Assembly: GCF_963678635.1 (NCBI RefSeq)
Contig: NC_087068.1
Location: 6,355,907-6,415,906 of the forward strand
Direction of reading: 5' to 3'
DNA length: 60,000 nt
DNA from: Symsagittifera roscoffensis
Lineage: Eukaryota > Xenacoelomorpha > Acoela > Convolutidae
The notes under the pieces are model-generated. The model searched no databases. It saw only the letters and a program-made list of their open reading frames with translations, and had not been told where the DNA came from. Positions 10,078-21,900 of this stretch are shown here, one piece after another. The position numbers and the translations under genes were made by a program. Each line of letters opens with the position of its first letter. The first letter of the stretch is position 1.

Positions 10078-10860
10078 AAGTAGATCCAGGAGTGCACAAA
10101 AGTTGACCATGTCAAAAGCGTTTGATAATACAAGTGTGACCAAGACTATCGTTTTTGGGGGCATTTGTTGACTAAAACCGTCCATGATTTAAAAAAATCT
10201 GAGTTGAAAATGCCGTTATGGTGGAATGCCGCGATCGAAAGCCATGTTGTTGATCGGCCTGGGGTAATAACTTGGTAAGGGTTGGATGGTTCAAAGATTA
10301 TCAACTTTTGACAGCCATGCCTTAAATAGACACTGGGCGATATGAGTCTGGATGTTTCAGATCTTGTTTGCTTTCGAAGGTGGTTCCACTTCAATTTTTT
10401 TCCAATTTCGGTGAATTTTTATTCAAAGTAAAACGAAGGTTAAATATGTTTGTTAAATTTTTTTTGCTATTTGTCCGATATGTTCAATGTGGACTGTTCA
10501 TAGACCATTTGGTCCTAATGCTTTTGCCGCTTTGATATTTTTGTCGGTCTCTAGAGGGGTAAAGCTAGTGAGCTTTCGAGGTTTTGCTGAATGGTGGTAA
10601 CAAGTCAGGGGGAATTCTCGCCATTTCTGTTTTATTTTTATTTTTTCGAAAAAGTGGACCTGATCTCTTGGTTAATGGTCTATTTGTGTTTGGGTCAGAT
10701 GGGTTAAAAACTTTGAATTGATCTTTGTTGAGCGAGAAAGGTCCGTTCTGCGGAGCTTACAACGTGCTGCAATGGTTTTTTTGCTAAAATCTCTATCTCC
10801 TTGGTAAAACTTTTCCAGTCTGCTTTTTAAAAAAAAATTGTTTTAATCCAATCTCCTTGG
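10078..10860 (-). mobile_element. Jockey-like RT fragment (5' half of RT), first copy
   Basis: Minus-strand translation across frame changes gives TPLETDKNIKAAKALGPNGL, then DSYRPVSI, LTKLLPQADQQHGFRSRHST and LVLSNAFDMVNFCALLDLL. These are the ordered N-terminal RT blocks of Jockey-type ORF2. The fragment ends at the same RT block (AFDMV..C.LLDLL) where the remnant at 1-1250 begins, so the two pieces are complementary parts of one family. Many stops; dead. Confidence 0.75.
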
Positions 10861-10906
10861 TAAAACTTTTCCAGTCTGCTTTTTTTTAAAAAAATTGTTT
10901 TAATAA

Positions 10907-11458
10907 TTGTTTTTAAATCAATCCTCCTGTGTCAACTTTTCTCCAGTTGATAAACCTTCATGTTCAAATGTTGTCCCAGTTTCTATCAAGATCGACAACA
11001 AGAGGTCCGATAAGACCAGGAGAACCACGACTCAACAGGGCGCAGAAGTTGTCTCAGATGCAGCTGGACTTTTACCGGTCTCCTCAGAAGACGACCAGGT
11101 GACAGAAACCAACGTTACACCACAGTCCTGTCCATTGACTGTAGTGAAACAAACCCCGGATTCTAGCCCCAACAAGTCGGCAGATACCCCGCAGAAGATA
11201 ACTCCCGAATACACAGCAGATCAAGACGGAAACGAGTCTTCTTCTTCGAGAACCTCAGGCCGCAGTAAAAGACAGACAGAATTTTACGGCAGCGCCATTC
11301 ACCATGCAGTTAAAGAAGTGACAGAAGCGTCAACTCCAGGATGTTACGGTGGGCTAACAATCCCGGTGTCGGCGGCTGAGTTATCTCCATCCCCGTCTCC
11401 AAAAAAAAAGAATGAAAGTGTTCAAAAAGAACAAGATACAACCTCAGAAATCGGATGA
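10907..11458 (+). pseudogene. Ty3/gypsy pol C-terminal tail, second copy
   Basis: Second copy of the tail at 9404-9949. One extra A in the run after CCGTCTCC shifts the frame, so the end reads SPKKKNESVQKEQDTTSEIG instead of the basic tail. No integrase precedes it, so it is an orphan produced by the tandem duplication. Confidence 0.75.
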
Positions 11459-12352
11459 CTAGCTAAAACTAAAACATTTCAAACTCCTATTTAAACTCAT
11501 TTTGGATTTGTTTATAATTTCTGTTGATCAGAAATTTTTGAAGGGGGGAAGTGTGGTACGGCTTGGTGTGCGCCTTCCCTTATGAAAGTGAAGTAGATCC
11601 AGGAGTGCACAAAAGTTGACCATGTCAAAAGCGTTTGATAATACAAGTGTGACCAAGACTATCGTTTTTGGGGGCGTTTGTTGATTAAAACCGTCCATGA
11701 TTTAAAAAAATCTGAGTTGAAAATGCCGTCATGCTGGAATGCCGCGATCGAAAGCCATGTTGTTGATCGGCCTGGGGTAATAACTTGGTAAGGGTTGGAT
11801 GGTTCAAAGATTATCAAATTTTGACAGCCATGCCTTAAATAGACACTGGGCGATATGAGTCTGGATGTTTCAGATCTTGTTTGCTTTCGAAGGTGGTTCC
11901 ACTTCAATATTTTTCCAATTTCGGTGAATTTTTTTTCAAAGTAAAAGGAAGGTTAAATATGTTTGTTAAATTTTTTTTGCTTTTTGTCCGATATGTTCAA
12001 TGTGGACTGTTCATAGACCATTTGGTCCTAATGCTTTTGCCGCTTTGATATTTTTGTCGGTCTCCAGAGGGGTAAAGCTAGTGAGCTTTCGAGGTTTTGC
12101 TGAATGGTGGTAACAAGTCAGGGGGAATTCTCGCCATTTCTGTTTTATTTTTTTTTCGAAAAAGTGGACCTGATCTCTTGGTTAATGGTCTATTTGTATT
12201 TGGGTCAGATGGGTTAAAAACTTTGAATTGATCTTTGTTGAGCGAGAAAGGTCCATTCTGCGGAGCTTACAACGTGCTGCAATGGTTTTTTTGCTAAAAT
12301 CTCTATCTCCTTGGTAAAACTTTTCCAGTCTGCTTTTTTTTAAAAATTGTTT
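10916..12352 (+). repeat. 1.51-kb tandem duplication, copy 2
   Basis: Near-identical to 9404-10915, with scattered single-base differences and small length changes in T or A runs. This suggests a recent event. It is slightly shorter because the local 57-bp repeat is single here. Confidence 0.9.
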
Positions 12353-12372
12353 TGAGAAGAGCGAACATATAA
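11590..12372 (-). mobile_element. Jockey-like RT fragment, second copy
   Basis: Duplicate of the fragment at 10078-10860, carried inside the 1.51-kb tandem repeat. Same RT blocks on the minus strand, with a few substitutions. Confidence 0.75.
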
Positions 12373-14370
12373 TCTTCTGCAATTGGAAGGTTTATTAATA
12401 TTGGGAGATGGTATGAGCCTAGCTTTAAAACAGTAAAACGCTAGTTGGGGTTCAAGTATGGTATCATATCAAAGCTTAATTGTTTTTGAGTCGGATTGCT
12501 ATCACTTTGAAATTTTCAACTCTAGGGGTACTTTTGATAGCTTTGAGTTTTCTATTTCTAACTTTTTTCCTCGCAATTTTTGTTTAGTTTCTTCGGCTAT
12601 TTATCGCTTCATAAATTCATTTTTATTGTCTGTTAATGGTAATTGTCTGAATAGGCATGTTTTTCAAAATGAACTTATGCACATAAAGACAAACGTATAA
12701 TCTTTTCGACATTTTTGCGATGGTAGCAGCCATTGTTTTGATAATTTTGTCAAAATGTTTGTGTTGTTTCGCAACTGGTTTTAAGCTTCGCCCTCTGTCT
12801 GAAATGCATATGTGGCCAAGATTTAACGTCTGACTTATCCGCCATAAAAAGGCAGTTCGTTTTTTCGCAGAACATAAACAAGATTTTTCTGCCTATTTTG
12901 TGTCCTAAAAGTCCTAAAGTTTTCTATTGAGATATGTGGTTTCCTACAACCGGTTAAGTTAAGCAGGCTTCAAAAATATAACATTTCAAGGTTTCTGAAT
13001 AAAGTTTGTTGTAGCGACTCCTGAAAATGGGTAGGAACTGTCTAGTCGGTGGTGTTTAAGTTTTTTTGCGCAGGTATCAGGTACCACAAATAATCATCGG
13101 AATGGCTCAAGTGATATATCATATTAAGGACCGATAAGTCGGTTTTTTCTTCAAAATTTTCAAAAAGTTGTCAGTGTCAAGAAAAACCCGCTTGAACTTC
13201 TTTTGTTCTTTCGATTAATCCTTTTTTTAACTATGGTTTCGTCTAAAATCTGTCTAATTTTGTCTTCTGTTGGTCATTATTAGCAGGTTTCTAAATTAGT
13301 TCATTCAAGATAACTTAATCCAAAGCTTTTTTTCGATAAAATGCTTTTTTTGCTACTTTTTAAAACTGAAAAGGCTTTAATTTTGCCTATAAGTCCTTAA
13401 ATTTCAAAGAGTCAATTCAATTGTTCAAAATAATTTTGTCTTGGTTTTCAAAAATTCTCTTGATCTATATTTTCCGACCTCGAAGTCAGATGGAAGTTTT
13501 TTTCCGAGCTTTTTTTTTTTAGCACGAGTAGTTATCGTCAGAATTATTCGAGTGATCAGAATTGGTCGGCTTGAAATGTTTGCTTCGTTAACGATTTTTT
13601 AAAGAATTACCCTTTAAATTCATTCATTTTGAGCTTAAGTTGCTTTATAAATTACAATTTTGTTAATGAAGCCATTGGTAGTTTTAAAATCTAGTTAAGT
13701 ACTCTTCCCTCGGCGCAAAATATACTTTGGAAATTTGAGGAAATTATTTACTAGGAAAAGTTAACTGTGGTCGTAACTATATACGCTACTTGCACAGCAG
13801 CAGGCTAATCTTGTTTCAAGTATTAACGTTTTTCACACAGATATTTATTGTTTCGTAACGAAAGTAACGGAATATTTGTGCTCGGGGTGTTGTTTTTTCA
13901 GACAAATTTCGACTTTTAACTAGCCATTTTTGAAGAATTTTTTTAATATCTTTCGAAAGCTATTGCTGTCCTAAGCTTAAATTTGAAAAGATATTTCACC
14001 TGTGATTGTTTTTTGTAAAGTTATGGTGGTTTGAAGATTGCCATTTTGACCAATTTAAGACAATTAACGCGCGATTTGTTTGGCGCTATTAACGCGTGAG
14101 CGGAGAGTTAATCCGTCTTAGAAATCGTTCAAAATTGATTGAAAGGAGCTTATTTACCATAATTGATTTGTTACAGGGAGCGAAGTTATCACTTTGTTCT
14201 TTATATGGAGTTTGGCTGAATGATATTTACAAAAAATTTCAAATAAAAAAAATTCATATTATATTACAGTTAATTTTTTCATATTATTACTGCTCCATAG
14301 ACCTTAAAAGCCAGTCGGAATTTTCAGGGCTTTGCCCTGATACGAGTAGTCTCGTTTAATCTGCAATCAA
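12373..14370. other. AT-rich intergenic sequence, no feature recognised
   Basis: T-rich on the plus strand. No coding frame or RNA gene is supported. The frame at 12458-12700 has strongly T-biased composition and no recognisable domain. Confidence 0.5.
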
Positions 14371-14376
14371 ATACGA

Positions 14377-14615
14377 GTTGCATGTCACTTTTTGTTCCAT
14401 AATTGAGCCCAAGAAGATCTAAGAAAAAGTTGAAAATTTAACAACCCCCCGCCCCACTTAGTCCCAATTTATAATTAGTCGAATCGATAACATTTTGCTG
14501 TGACAATGTAAGTAATGCTGGCCCTTGCTTAGCGTGTTTTTTTTCGTAATTGCTCAATTGCTTTTTTATTGCATCGTTTCATTGCGCTTACATTTAAATT
14601 TTTCAGTTATAACTA
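14377..14615 (+). pseudogene. WNK kinase N-lobe pseudogene fragment (upstream copy)
   Basis: From ACGAGTTGCATGTCAC onward, the DNA parallels the WNK exon at 18044 and after, where the gene encodes [20 protein letters not shown]. It reads YELHV...IEPKK and then hits a stop after a one-base deletion. About 240 bp, continuing to a GCATCGTTTCATTGCG segment, is shared with 26478-26735. This copy lacks the GRGS loop part present at 26.4 kb. Decayed. Confidence 0.6.
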
Positions 14616-14950
14616 AGAGTAACGAACGTAGTGAAGACTCTTATATAGGTCTTGCTGATTTTCTTATAATTTTTTTTCAGCAATAAAGTCTTAAAATTTG
14701 TTCACGCTCAATTTTGAGTTTTCGCGATTTGAATTGTGATTTCTTTTTAAGCTCAGTGCATTTCTATTGTTAAAAGGAAGGTAAACTCCACTGTCGGACA
14801 GCAAAATTGTATAGTCCACGAAAAACGTGATTGACTTAATTTTAAAAATGGTTATTAGTTAACAGATTTCCCAGAGTTCATTAGCTTTTTTCCAACTGTC
14901 TGTTGGCTTTCCAATGTTTTAAATTTTTCACAGTGTCTGTTTATTTGCAG

Positions 14951-15128
14951 TAGCGAATGGCCAATCGAATGGAGATGTTAAAGAAGCTGACGAACGCGAG
15001 AAAAAAGACGGAGAAGATATGTTTGACATGGAACAGGCGTGAAGAAAGAAGAGAAAGAAGATGAAATCCTCAACCCTCTCATCTCGAAAGTAAACTACAA
15101 AAAGCTCTGTAGTGACAATTGTGACTAG
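14951..15128 (+). CDS. Putative terminal exon of an unrecognised gene (partial, frameshifted)
   Basis: A good 3' splice site (TTTATTTGCAG) precedes a balanced, charged frame: ANGQSNGDVKEADEREKK, DGEDMFDMEQ. It ends at TGA 15040 in one frame but carries on in the next frame as VKKEEKEDEILNPLISKV, NYKKLCSDNCD to TAG at 15126-15128. A single missing base near 15037 would join the two parts. An AATAAA at about 15360 could be the polyadenylation signal. Its composition is unlike the AT-rich flanks. I do not recognise the family. It could be the last exon of an upstream gene, a pseudogene, or carry a sequencing error. Confidence 0.4.
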
Positions 15129-15840
15129 AAAAAATACAAAATAACTCTAAGGAGGGGCTTACCGTGAATGTTTCCCGGAAGCTGAAAACAACCAGAAATA
15201 GTTAGTTTATTTAGCTAGAAAATGTGATTCGTAACTAAGACTCGCTCTTGAATATTTCTCATACTATCTTGTCTCTCAAAAAACTGATGTTATGTTGTTA
15301 TTATATGACTGAGTTGGAAAAAAAGACCGCAAAAGAATGATTTCAGTTTGTTTGGCAACAATAAATGCTCTAAGTATTCTGTTTTGGCCTCCTGTCAGTC
15401 CTTTCTCAATCAAGTTGTACTGAAAGAGATTGGCTGACACCTGTGTTAATATAATTGGAATATGTATCCTTCCAACTCTGTTGTGGATGATACCTTTGAA
15501 TATGATTATGATGTTGACGATGCTTAACTGAAGATATTGGGCTGGATTTGTATACAATATTGATTTTCAACGCAGATTAAATTTTACATGCCAATTTTTT
15601 ACGTTTCGCCAGCCTAAAAGTAAGTGCTAGGACACAGCTATAAGGTTTAACAAGTCACGAATGACATGAAATTCATAGACAACAATAATTTTGATCAATA
15701 TCTAATGATTTTCTTTGCTGTTTTATTTGAAATTTTCAAAGTCAAATTAAATTTAGACAAGCGCGATTATATGTCACGTTTTGAAAGCATGGTCTATTTT
15801 TTCAGTTGCAAATGTAGTTAGTCTTCTTTCTGGAACTGGA

Positions 15841-15957
15841 ATGTGTTCAATTTTCCCAATTCCCAAACAGTTGCGATTCGTCAGCTCTGTCATTGGAAAA
15901 GACAAGACAATCATAGCGCCCCAATTAACTCATCCAGCAAAGAAAGAGCAGCTATGA
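15841..15957 (+). promoter_or_regulatory. 38-codon uORF overlapping the WNK start codon
   Basis: An ATG at 15841 opens a frame of 38 codons whose TGA at 15955-15957 overlaps the WNK ATG at 15954 as ATGA. If the transcript includes this leader, a plausible exon from the acceptor TTTTTTCAG ending at 15805, the arrangement fits termination-reinitiation control. The leader boundary is inferred. Confidence 0.4.
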
Positions 15958-18900
15958 GCGATAACGAAGAGACACGCTCAAACCGGCCGAAGCAAGCCGA
16001 GGAACATCGCGAGATGTCCTCGACTGTACCGAGCACAACAAGCAATGATTCTAATGACCATGGTGCTACAGAAAACTCAGGAAGGGTCGAATCGTCAGCC
16101 AACAGTTCCTCTAAAGAAGAAGTTAAAGACTCAAAAGTTGCCACCGCAAGTAGTACTGTCGTTGGGAGCACTGTTGAAGCATCGACATCGTCAGCAACGG
16201 GATCCAAGGTAAACGATGAGACAACAACGCCAAAAAGGGTATCCATTTGCCTGCCAGAGGAGAAAAGGATATTCGACAAGAATACCTTCTCTATAACTGC
16301 CCCATCGCTCACTGTCCCGACAACATCAACATCTTTGTCTGCCGTGAGCAAAAGTGCGGGCAAACCTACAATAGAGGCACTTTCCTTGTCTACATATGCT
16401 GATGCGCTCATGAGCGGAACCAATGAGTACACAAGTAAGATTTACATTTTTTGGACTCAAATAAATATGTCAACAACGCATCAAGGATAGCCGGTCACTG
16501 TGCAAATAGCACAGAATGTTCCGACCATTATCTTAAAAAATAATGGAAGTGTGTTTTTTTTCAATTTAGTGTGTTTCTTTTTCTGCGTCTTGTGATAAAA
16601 AGATCTGGAAGAAAAACTAAAGTAAAGATCTGAACGAAAACTAGAAAATTCGAAAGTCATAATAAAATAAGAAAATTGGACACGCTTTTGAACAAAAAAA
16701 AGAGTAGAAAAGAAAAAATAACTGCCGAAATTTTTTGAAGTTATTGAGTCGAGTTTTTACGGCCTAAATTAAGCATAAATAAGCTATTGTAAACCCGCTT
16801 GCTCGCTTTAATCGCTCGAAATCAGAGGAAAATTAAAAAATTTCAAACACGGGATTTTTTTTGAAATGTTTTAATGTCGTTCGAATCACGACTGAAAGGG
16901 CTTTAATATGAGAACACTCAACTCTCAACGATGATTGTTTGTGATAGCTGATATGCAAGGAAAAAACCAAAACACACCCGAATACAAAGGTCCATCCCAT
17001 TGTCAATGGTCGGAACAATAAACTAGATTAATGAATGAACGAACCCAGACCTAGAAAAAGATAAGTTGAAGCAAAGATAGCCCGTTTTTATAGTAGAACA
17101 AGGATTGCCGGTTGCTGTGCAAGTAGCACAGTGTGTACCGACCAGATTCATAAAAAGTAGAATTTCAAAAAAATATCTATTTTCAACTTTTCTTACTCTA
17201 AAAAACAGTAAATTTCAATATAACGAGAGTTACTTGCTCGAAGTTCGATTAAATCTCAAATATTTCAAACCAGTTTTCTCTACACTGGGAAAATTTTTTG
17301 AAAAATTTTAAATGTCCATTTGATGATTATTCGTGGAACCTGATTTTGCGAGGAAGCAAAGAGAAAGAAAAAACTAAAATATCCGAATAAAAAGCGCCTC
17401 CCTACTTTCAATGGTCGGAACAGTGGTAAGAATAGCTAAAGTATTGCGTTTAAGTCTCTAGAAGAATTTAATTGAATGGCCAGCCTCTCTTCTCAATTTT
17501 ATCTGGAAACCGAGAGTTTTCAGATTTTTTTAAAATCTAAAAGTACTTGAAATCCATCGTACTCAAAGTCGGGAAGAAAAAACGGACCGCACGCCACAGT
17601 TTCTCGCACCCAGGGTGTGGTCGGAACAATAAAACATGGGCTATATTCTCATTACTTACTCTAGACGGAATATATTTGTTCGTCTGAAAGAAACATTGTT
17701 AGTTAAGAGTACAAGAAACCTGAATATTCTGTCACTCTCTTCGAAAGCCGGAACAACGGTGACATAAGATGTCAAGGTAACTCCTTCTTGCTGCTGTTTC
17801 AGGCGTTACGCCTACATTCGGCCCATTAACAACTACTTCGTCTGAATCTGGGATCCGCCAGCAGTTCAGTTTACCTAGTCCGACCAGTCGAGGATCAGAC
17901 CGGGACGCGGATAATGAAGAAGACCAAGTTATTGAATGGAGTCCCTCGAATAGGTTCATTAAAATGGCTCAAGAGGTCGGGCGGGGTAGTTTTAAAACAG
18001 TCTACAAAGGTCTTGATAGAGATACAGGAGTTGACGTAGCGTGGTGTGAGTTGCATGTCCATAAATTGACTCGAGTTGAGCGCCAGAAGTTCAAAGAAGA
18101 AGTCGAGATGTTGAAGACTCTCCAACATCCGAACATAGTCAGATTCTATGATTCGTGGAGCGTCGACGTCAATGGTCGGAAGTGTATTGTAATGGTAACA
18201 GAATTGATGACTTCAGGAACCCTGAAAGCGTATCTGAAACGATTCGTAGGCGTTCAAATCAAAAATAAAGTTTTAACTAATTGGTGCAGGCAAATTTTGA
18301 AAGGTTTGCATTACATGCACACAAGGGAAATGCCGGTGATACATAGAGACCTGAAATGTGATAATATCTTCATCACAGGAACCACTGGACTTGTAAAAAT
18401 TGGGGATCTCGGGCTGGCGACCTTGAAAAACAAGTCGTTTGCAAAAAGTGTGATTGGAACTCCCGAATTTATGGCTCCAGAAATGTATGAAGAACGTTAT
18501 GACGAAAGCGTCGATATCTACGCTTTCGGAATGTGTTTGTTAGAAATGGTTACCGGAGAATACCCGTTTAGTGAGTGTCAAAATCCGGCTCAGATTTACA
18601 AGAGAGTAACAAACGGTATCAAGCCGCAATGTCTAGAACGAGTTTCAGATCCAGTCATTCTGGAGATAATCGAAGGCTGCACGCTGTCTGAACGCAATTT
18701 GAGATACACTGCCAAAGATCTTCTCTTACATGAATTTTTCGAAGACGCGACTGTTAAAGTTGAGGTAATTCAACAGTCTGAAAAAGACAGAGGCGAAATT
18801 CAGGATGGGGGCAATATTATTCAATTGAGACTGAAAACGGAAGATCTGAAAAAGAAGAGGGGAGGTCACCAAATCGGCCATAGTCACAATGAGGCTATTC

Positions 18901-21900
18901 ATATAGACTTTGATCTGAGCAAAGACATGCCTGCACAAGTGACAAATGAAATGGTACACTCGGGATTATTGGATGAAATGGACCAGAAAAAAGTAACTAG
19001 GGCAATTGACGAGGCTGTTAATATAATGAAAAAGGAACAAAATGCTACTGCTAATGCGGGGGGAAACAGTGGTTCTTTTTCTATTCAGCCAACCACTTCC
19101 TCTAATAATTTTGCCACAAACAATGCGAATACAGAGCCAAATAGTAGCATAAATACATCAGCGGGAGGCTCATTAATAATGGATAGTAGCAGTGGCTCAG
19201 CTAGAAATCCTCGCCATCATCATCAACCATCTTTTCACTCCAAAACGCCCCCGCAAATCTATTCTGTACACAGCTCAACGTCCAAAGATCAGAGCAGTAT
19301 TGCGTTTAATGCGAGATTGAGTGACCAAGGATTGCCTCCTAGGGGACCTCTGAATTTCTCAGAATCATCTTTAACGGACGATCCGAATTCAAATGTGGTG
19401 ACAGTCTTGTCAAATGCTAATGGGACTGTTGTTAGCACTTCACTGGCAGCAAGTACAGTGGGAGTTATTGTTCCCGAAAAGAAAAAGAGTAAAGCGAAGA
19501 AAGACAGAATAAAAGCGATCAAACTTCAGATAATCAGGTCCAATTCACATGAAGGCGCAATGGGCAGTGGGAGTATGAACTTGACATCTACAGATGCGGC
19601 AATGATAGAATGTGCATTCGAGGCGTACAATCAGAAAAACGTGCAATTTAAATTTAGCCTGGATGAGGACACACCCGTGGAGATATTCGAGTCATTGCTA
19701 GCTGCCGACCATCTTATTCTGTCACAAAAAGACGAGTTTTTTGTACAGCTAGAAATGTTAATCAAACGAGAAAGGCCATCGTATTCAGTTGAAGATCCCG
19801 AAAAAATTCCAAGTCCAGCGAAGCCGAGTGAAATCACAGAAGAGTCTCAAACTCCAGTAAGAACGGGACGCTTTCAAGTGAGCAAAGTTCAAGTTCCTTC
19901 TACTTCAATTTCTGCTGAAGAAAACGAGGAAAGTAATGAGAGCTTAAATGAAGTCAATTTACCTTCCCACAGTGTGCAAACACCAGGCATAAGAGCAAGC
20001 ACTTCAGTTTCTACGCTCGAGTCACAGAACGCAGTAAGGCCTAAATCTAATTTAGCAGACAATTCAAGCCAGCTACAGAACAACGAACAAATTCTAACGT
20101 TCTCAAATCCGGTTACAATGACAAGACTCAATTCGACAATGATGCCCAATAACGGAGTTTCCTCGGGACAATCACATGCGTCAGAAGAGGAGAGGGAAAG
20201 GACGTCCGCTTTTGACGAGCATATCCCTGCGATAAGTAGCAGTAACAACCCTAGCGTCAGCCATTCAGCGCACGGTAATCACACGGGTCTACATTCGATT
20301 CAAAATCATGCAGGGCCGAGTCATCAACATCATAATATGAATTATAATTATAGTCACATGCAAGACTTGCCGGGTACCTCGCAGCCACACCACGGATCCT
20401 CAAGTTCTCACAAGACCCCGGGAACAACGTCAAGACCAGGACATGGCCACCAACATACAGACATTTCGATGCTGCATCAGAAATTGATGGGCTTGCACTA
20501 CTTGCAAAAAGCGCAGAGGCCTCACAACTCAGTGACGCACGCCAGCTCCAGCTCAGTTGTGCCCCCAATGTTACATGATTCCACTTTTTTAAGTGGAAGC
20601 AGCAGTTTGGGGAATGTCGGACACTTCTTTGGATCGTCGCACGGAGCCGCTCCTTTGAACAGTCAGTCAAATTTGTCCTCAAGTGGCACAAGCGGAAGTC
20701 AAGGTAATTCGAGTTCCCAGCAACAATTCATTCCTCATGCACCTCCAATGCAACAAAACAGCGGCGAAGTGTTACAAAATCAGCAATCGAGCAATCTGCA
20801 TTGTAATATGAGAGCACACCGAGTGCAAAACATTTTAATGTCTTGTCAAATAGAGATCCAAAGTCTACAAATGCAGATGTATCAAGTTACATTAGTCATG
20901 GCGCAAAGTGGAAATTCTAACATGGCACTTGGTAATTTGGAGCTTCTTCAGCAAATCATGAATCAGCTGCAATTTGTGTACAACAGCGTGTATCGCAAAA
21001 TGAACCAATTGTTGGAAGAGGTGGCATCGCATTCAGTCGGCAATGTTTCGGGAGCTCCGGTTGTAAATTCGAATGTTGCGGGAGCGACATCTTCGAGTGT
21101 ACAGCAACGGAGTGACGAAGAAGCGTTATCGGAACATAGCGTGGAACCTTTCAGAAGCATGGCTCAATTATCTCAAAATGTCAGCACTCATACGGTGAAC
21201 ACCTTTACTAGTAGCAACCAGAGTAACATATCTTCGGCTAGTATTCAACAGTCCAACTTGTCAGCCAATCAGATGCGCTATCAGTCTCTGGAGTCATTAA
21301 CCAATCACAGCTCAGCTCATAGCACTACACATCGATCATCTGGAAATACTTCTCATGGCTCAGTTGGAAACCAGTTTTCAAGTCAGATGAGTCAAATTTA
21401 CGGTACTCCAAGTACTCAAACCGAGAGACATTTGGCTGGAACAAGTCAAGAAGGTTCCACTACGAATAGTAATCCGTCAACCATAACAAGCACAGAGTCG
21501 CAAGCGATTCCTCCAGTGACTTTGCAAGCACCGATAGGCCAGAGCTGTTTAGTGATTCCGGAAGGCTCTTCGCCCGTATCAGTTGGTGCGTCAGCGACTA
21601 ACAACATTACTCCTACAAAAGTGGGCAGATTTTTTGTGTCTAAAGTTGCGGATAAAAAGGAATCATCAGATGTTCAGGTTGAAACTCCAAGTTCAGAGTC
21701 TACGATTGTAGTGAGCTCGGAAGGTTCGCAAATCGTGGCAATCGATCCTTTGCCCTCTATTAGTCTACAAGTAGTGACTGGTGACGCGGGGTCGTCACCG
21801 ACATCGGTGACCTCAAAAGTTGGCCGATTCAAGGTCACATGTGTCAGCCCAATTATAGTTGACGAGGAGTCCATAATGACGAATGCCGGCGGTGTCAATG

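Larger units (their letters stand above)
9404..10915 (+). repeat. 1.51-kb tandem duplication, copy 1
   Basis: AATCAATCCTCCTGTG at 9404 recurs at 10916, an offset of 1512 bp that holds across the pol tail, polypurine tract, LTR stub and LINE fragment. Copy 1 also has a local repeat of about 57 bp near its end (two CTCCTTGGTAAAACTTTTCC blocks at about 10797 and 10853). Confidence 0.9.
16435..17802 (+). other. WNK intron 1
   Basis: Canonical GTAAGA donor and TTTCAG acceptor, 1,368 bp, phase 1. It is largely made of related repeats (see separate entries). The phase match across the junction supports both exon boundaries. Confidence 0.9.

Noticed and set aside
12458-12700. 80-codon plus-strand frame
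   Set aside because: Low-complexity composition typical of the AT-rich flank; no homology recognised.
19889-20691. Long minus-strand frames opposite WNK
   Set aside because: Shadows of the Ser-rich WNK coding sequence; no domain of their own.
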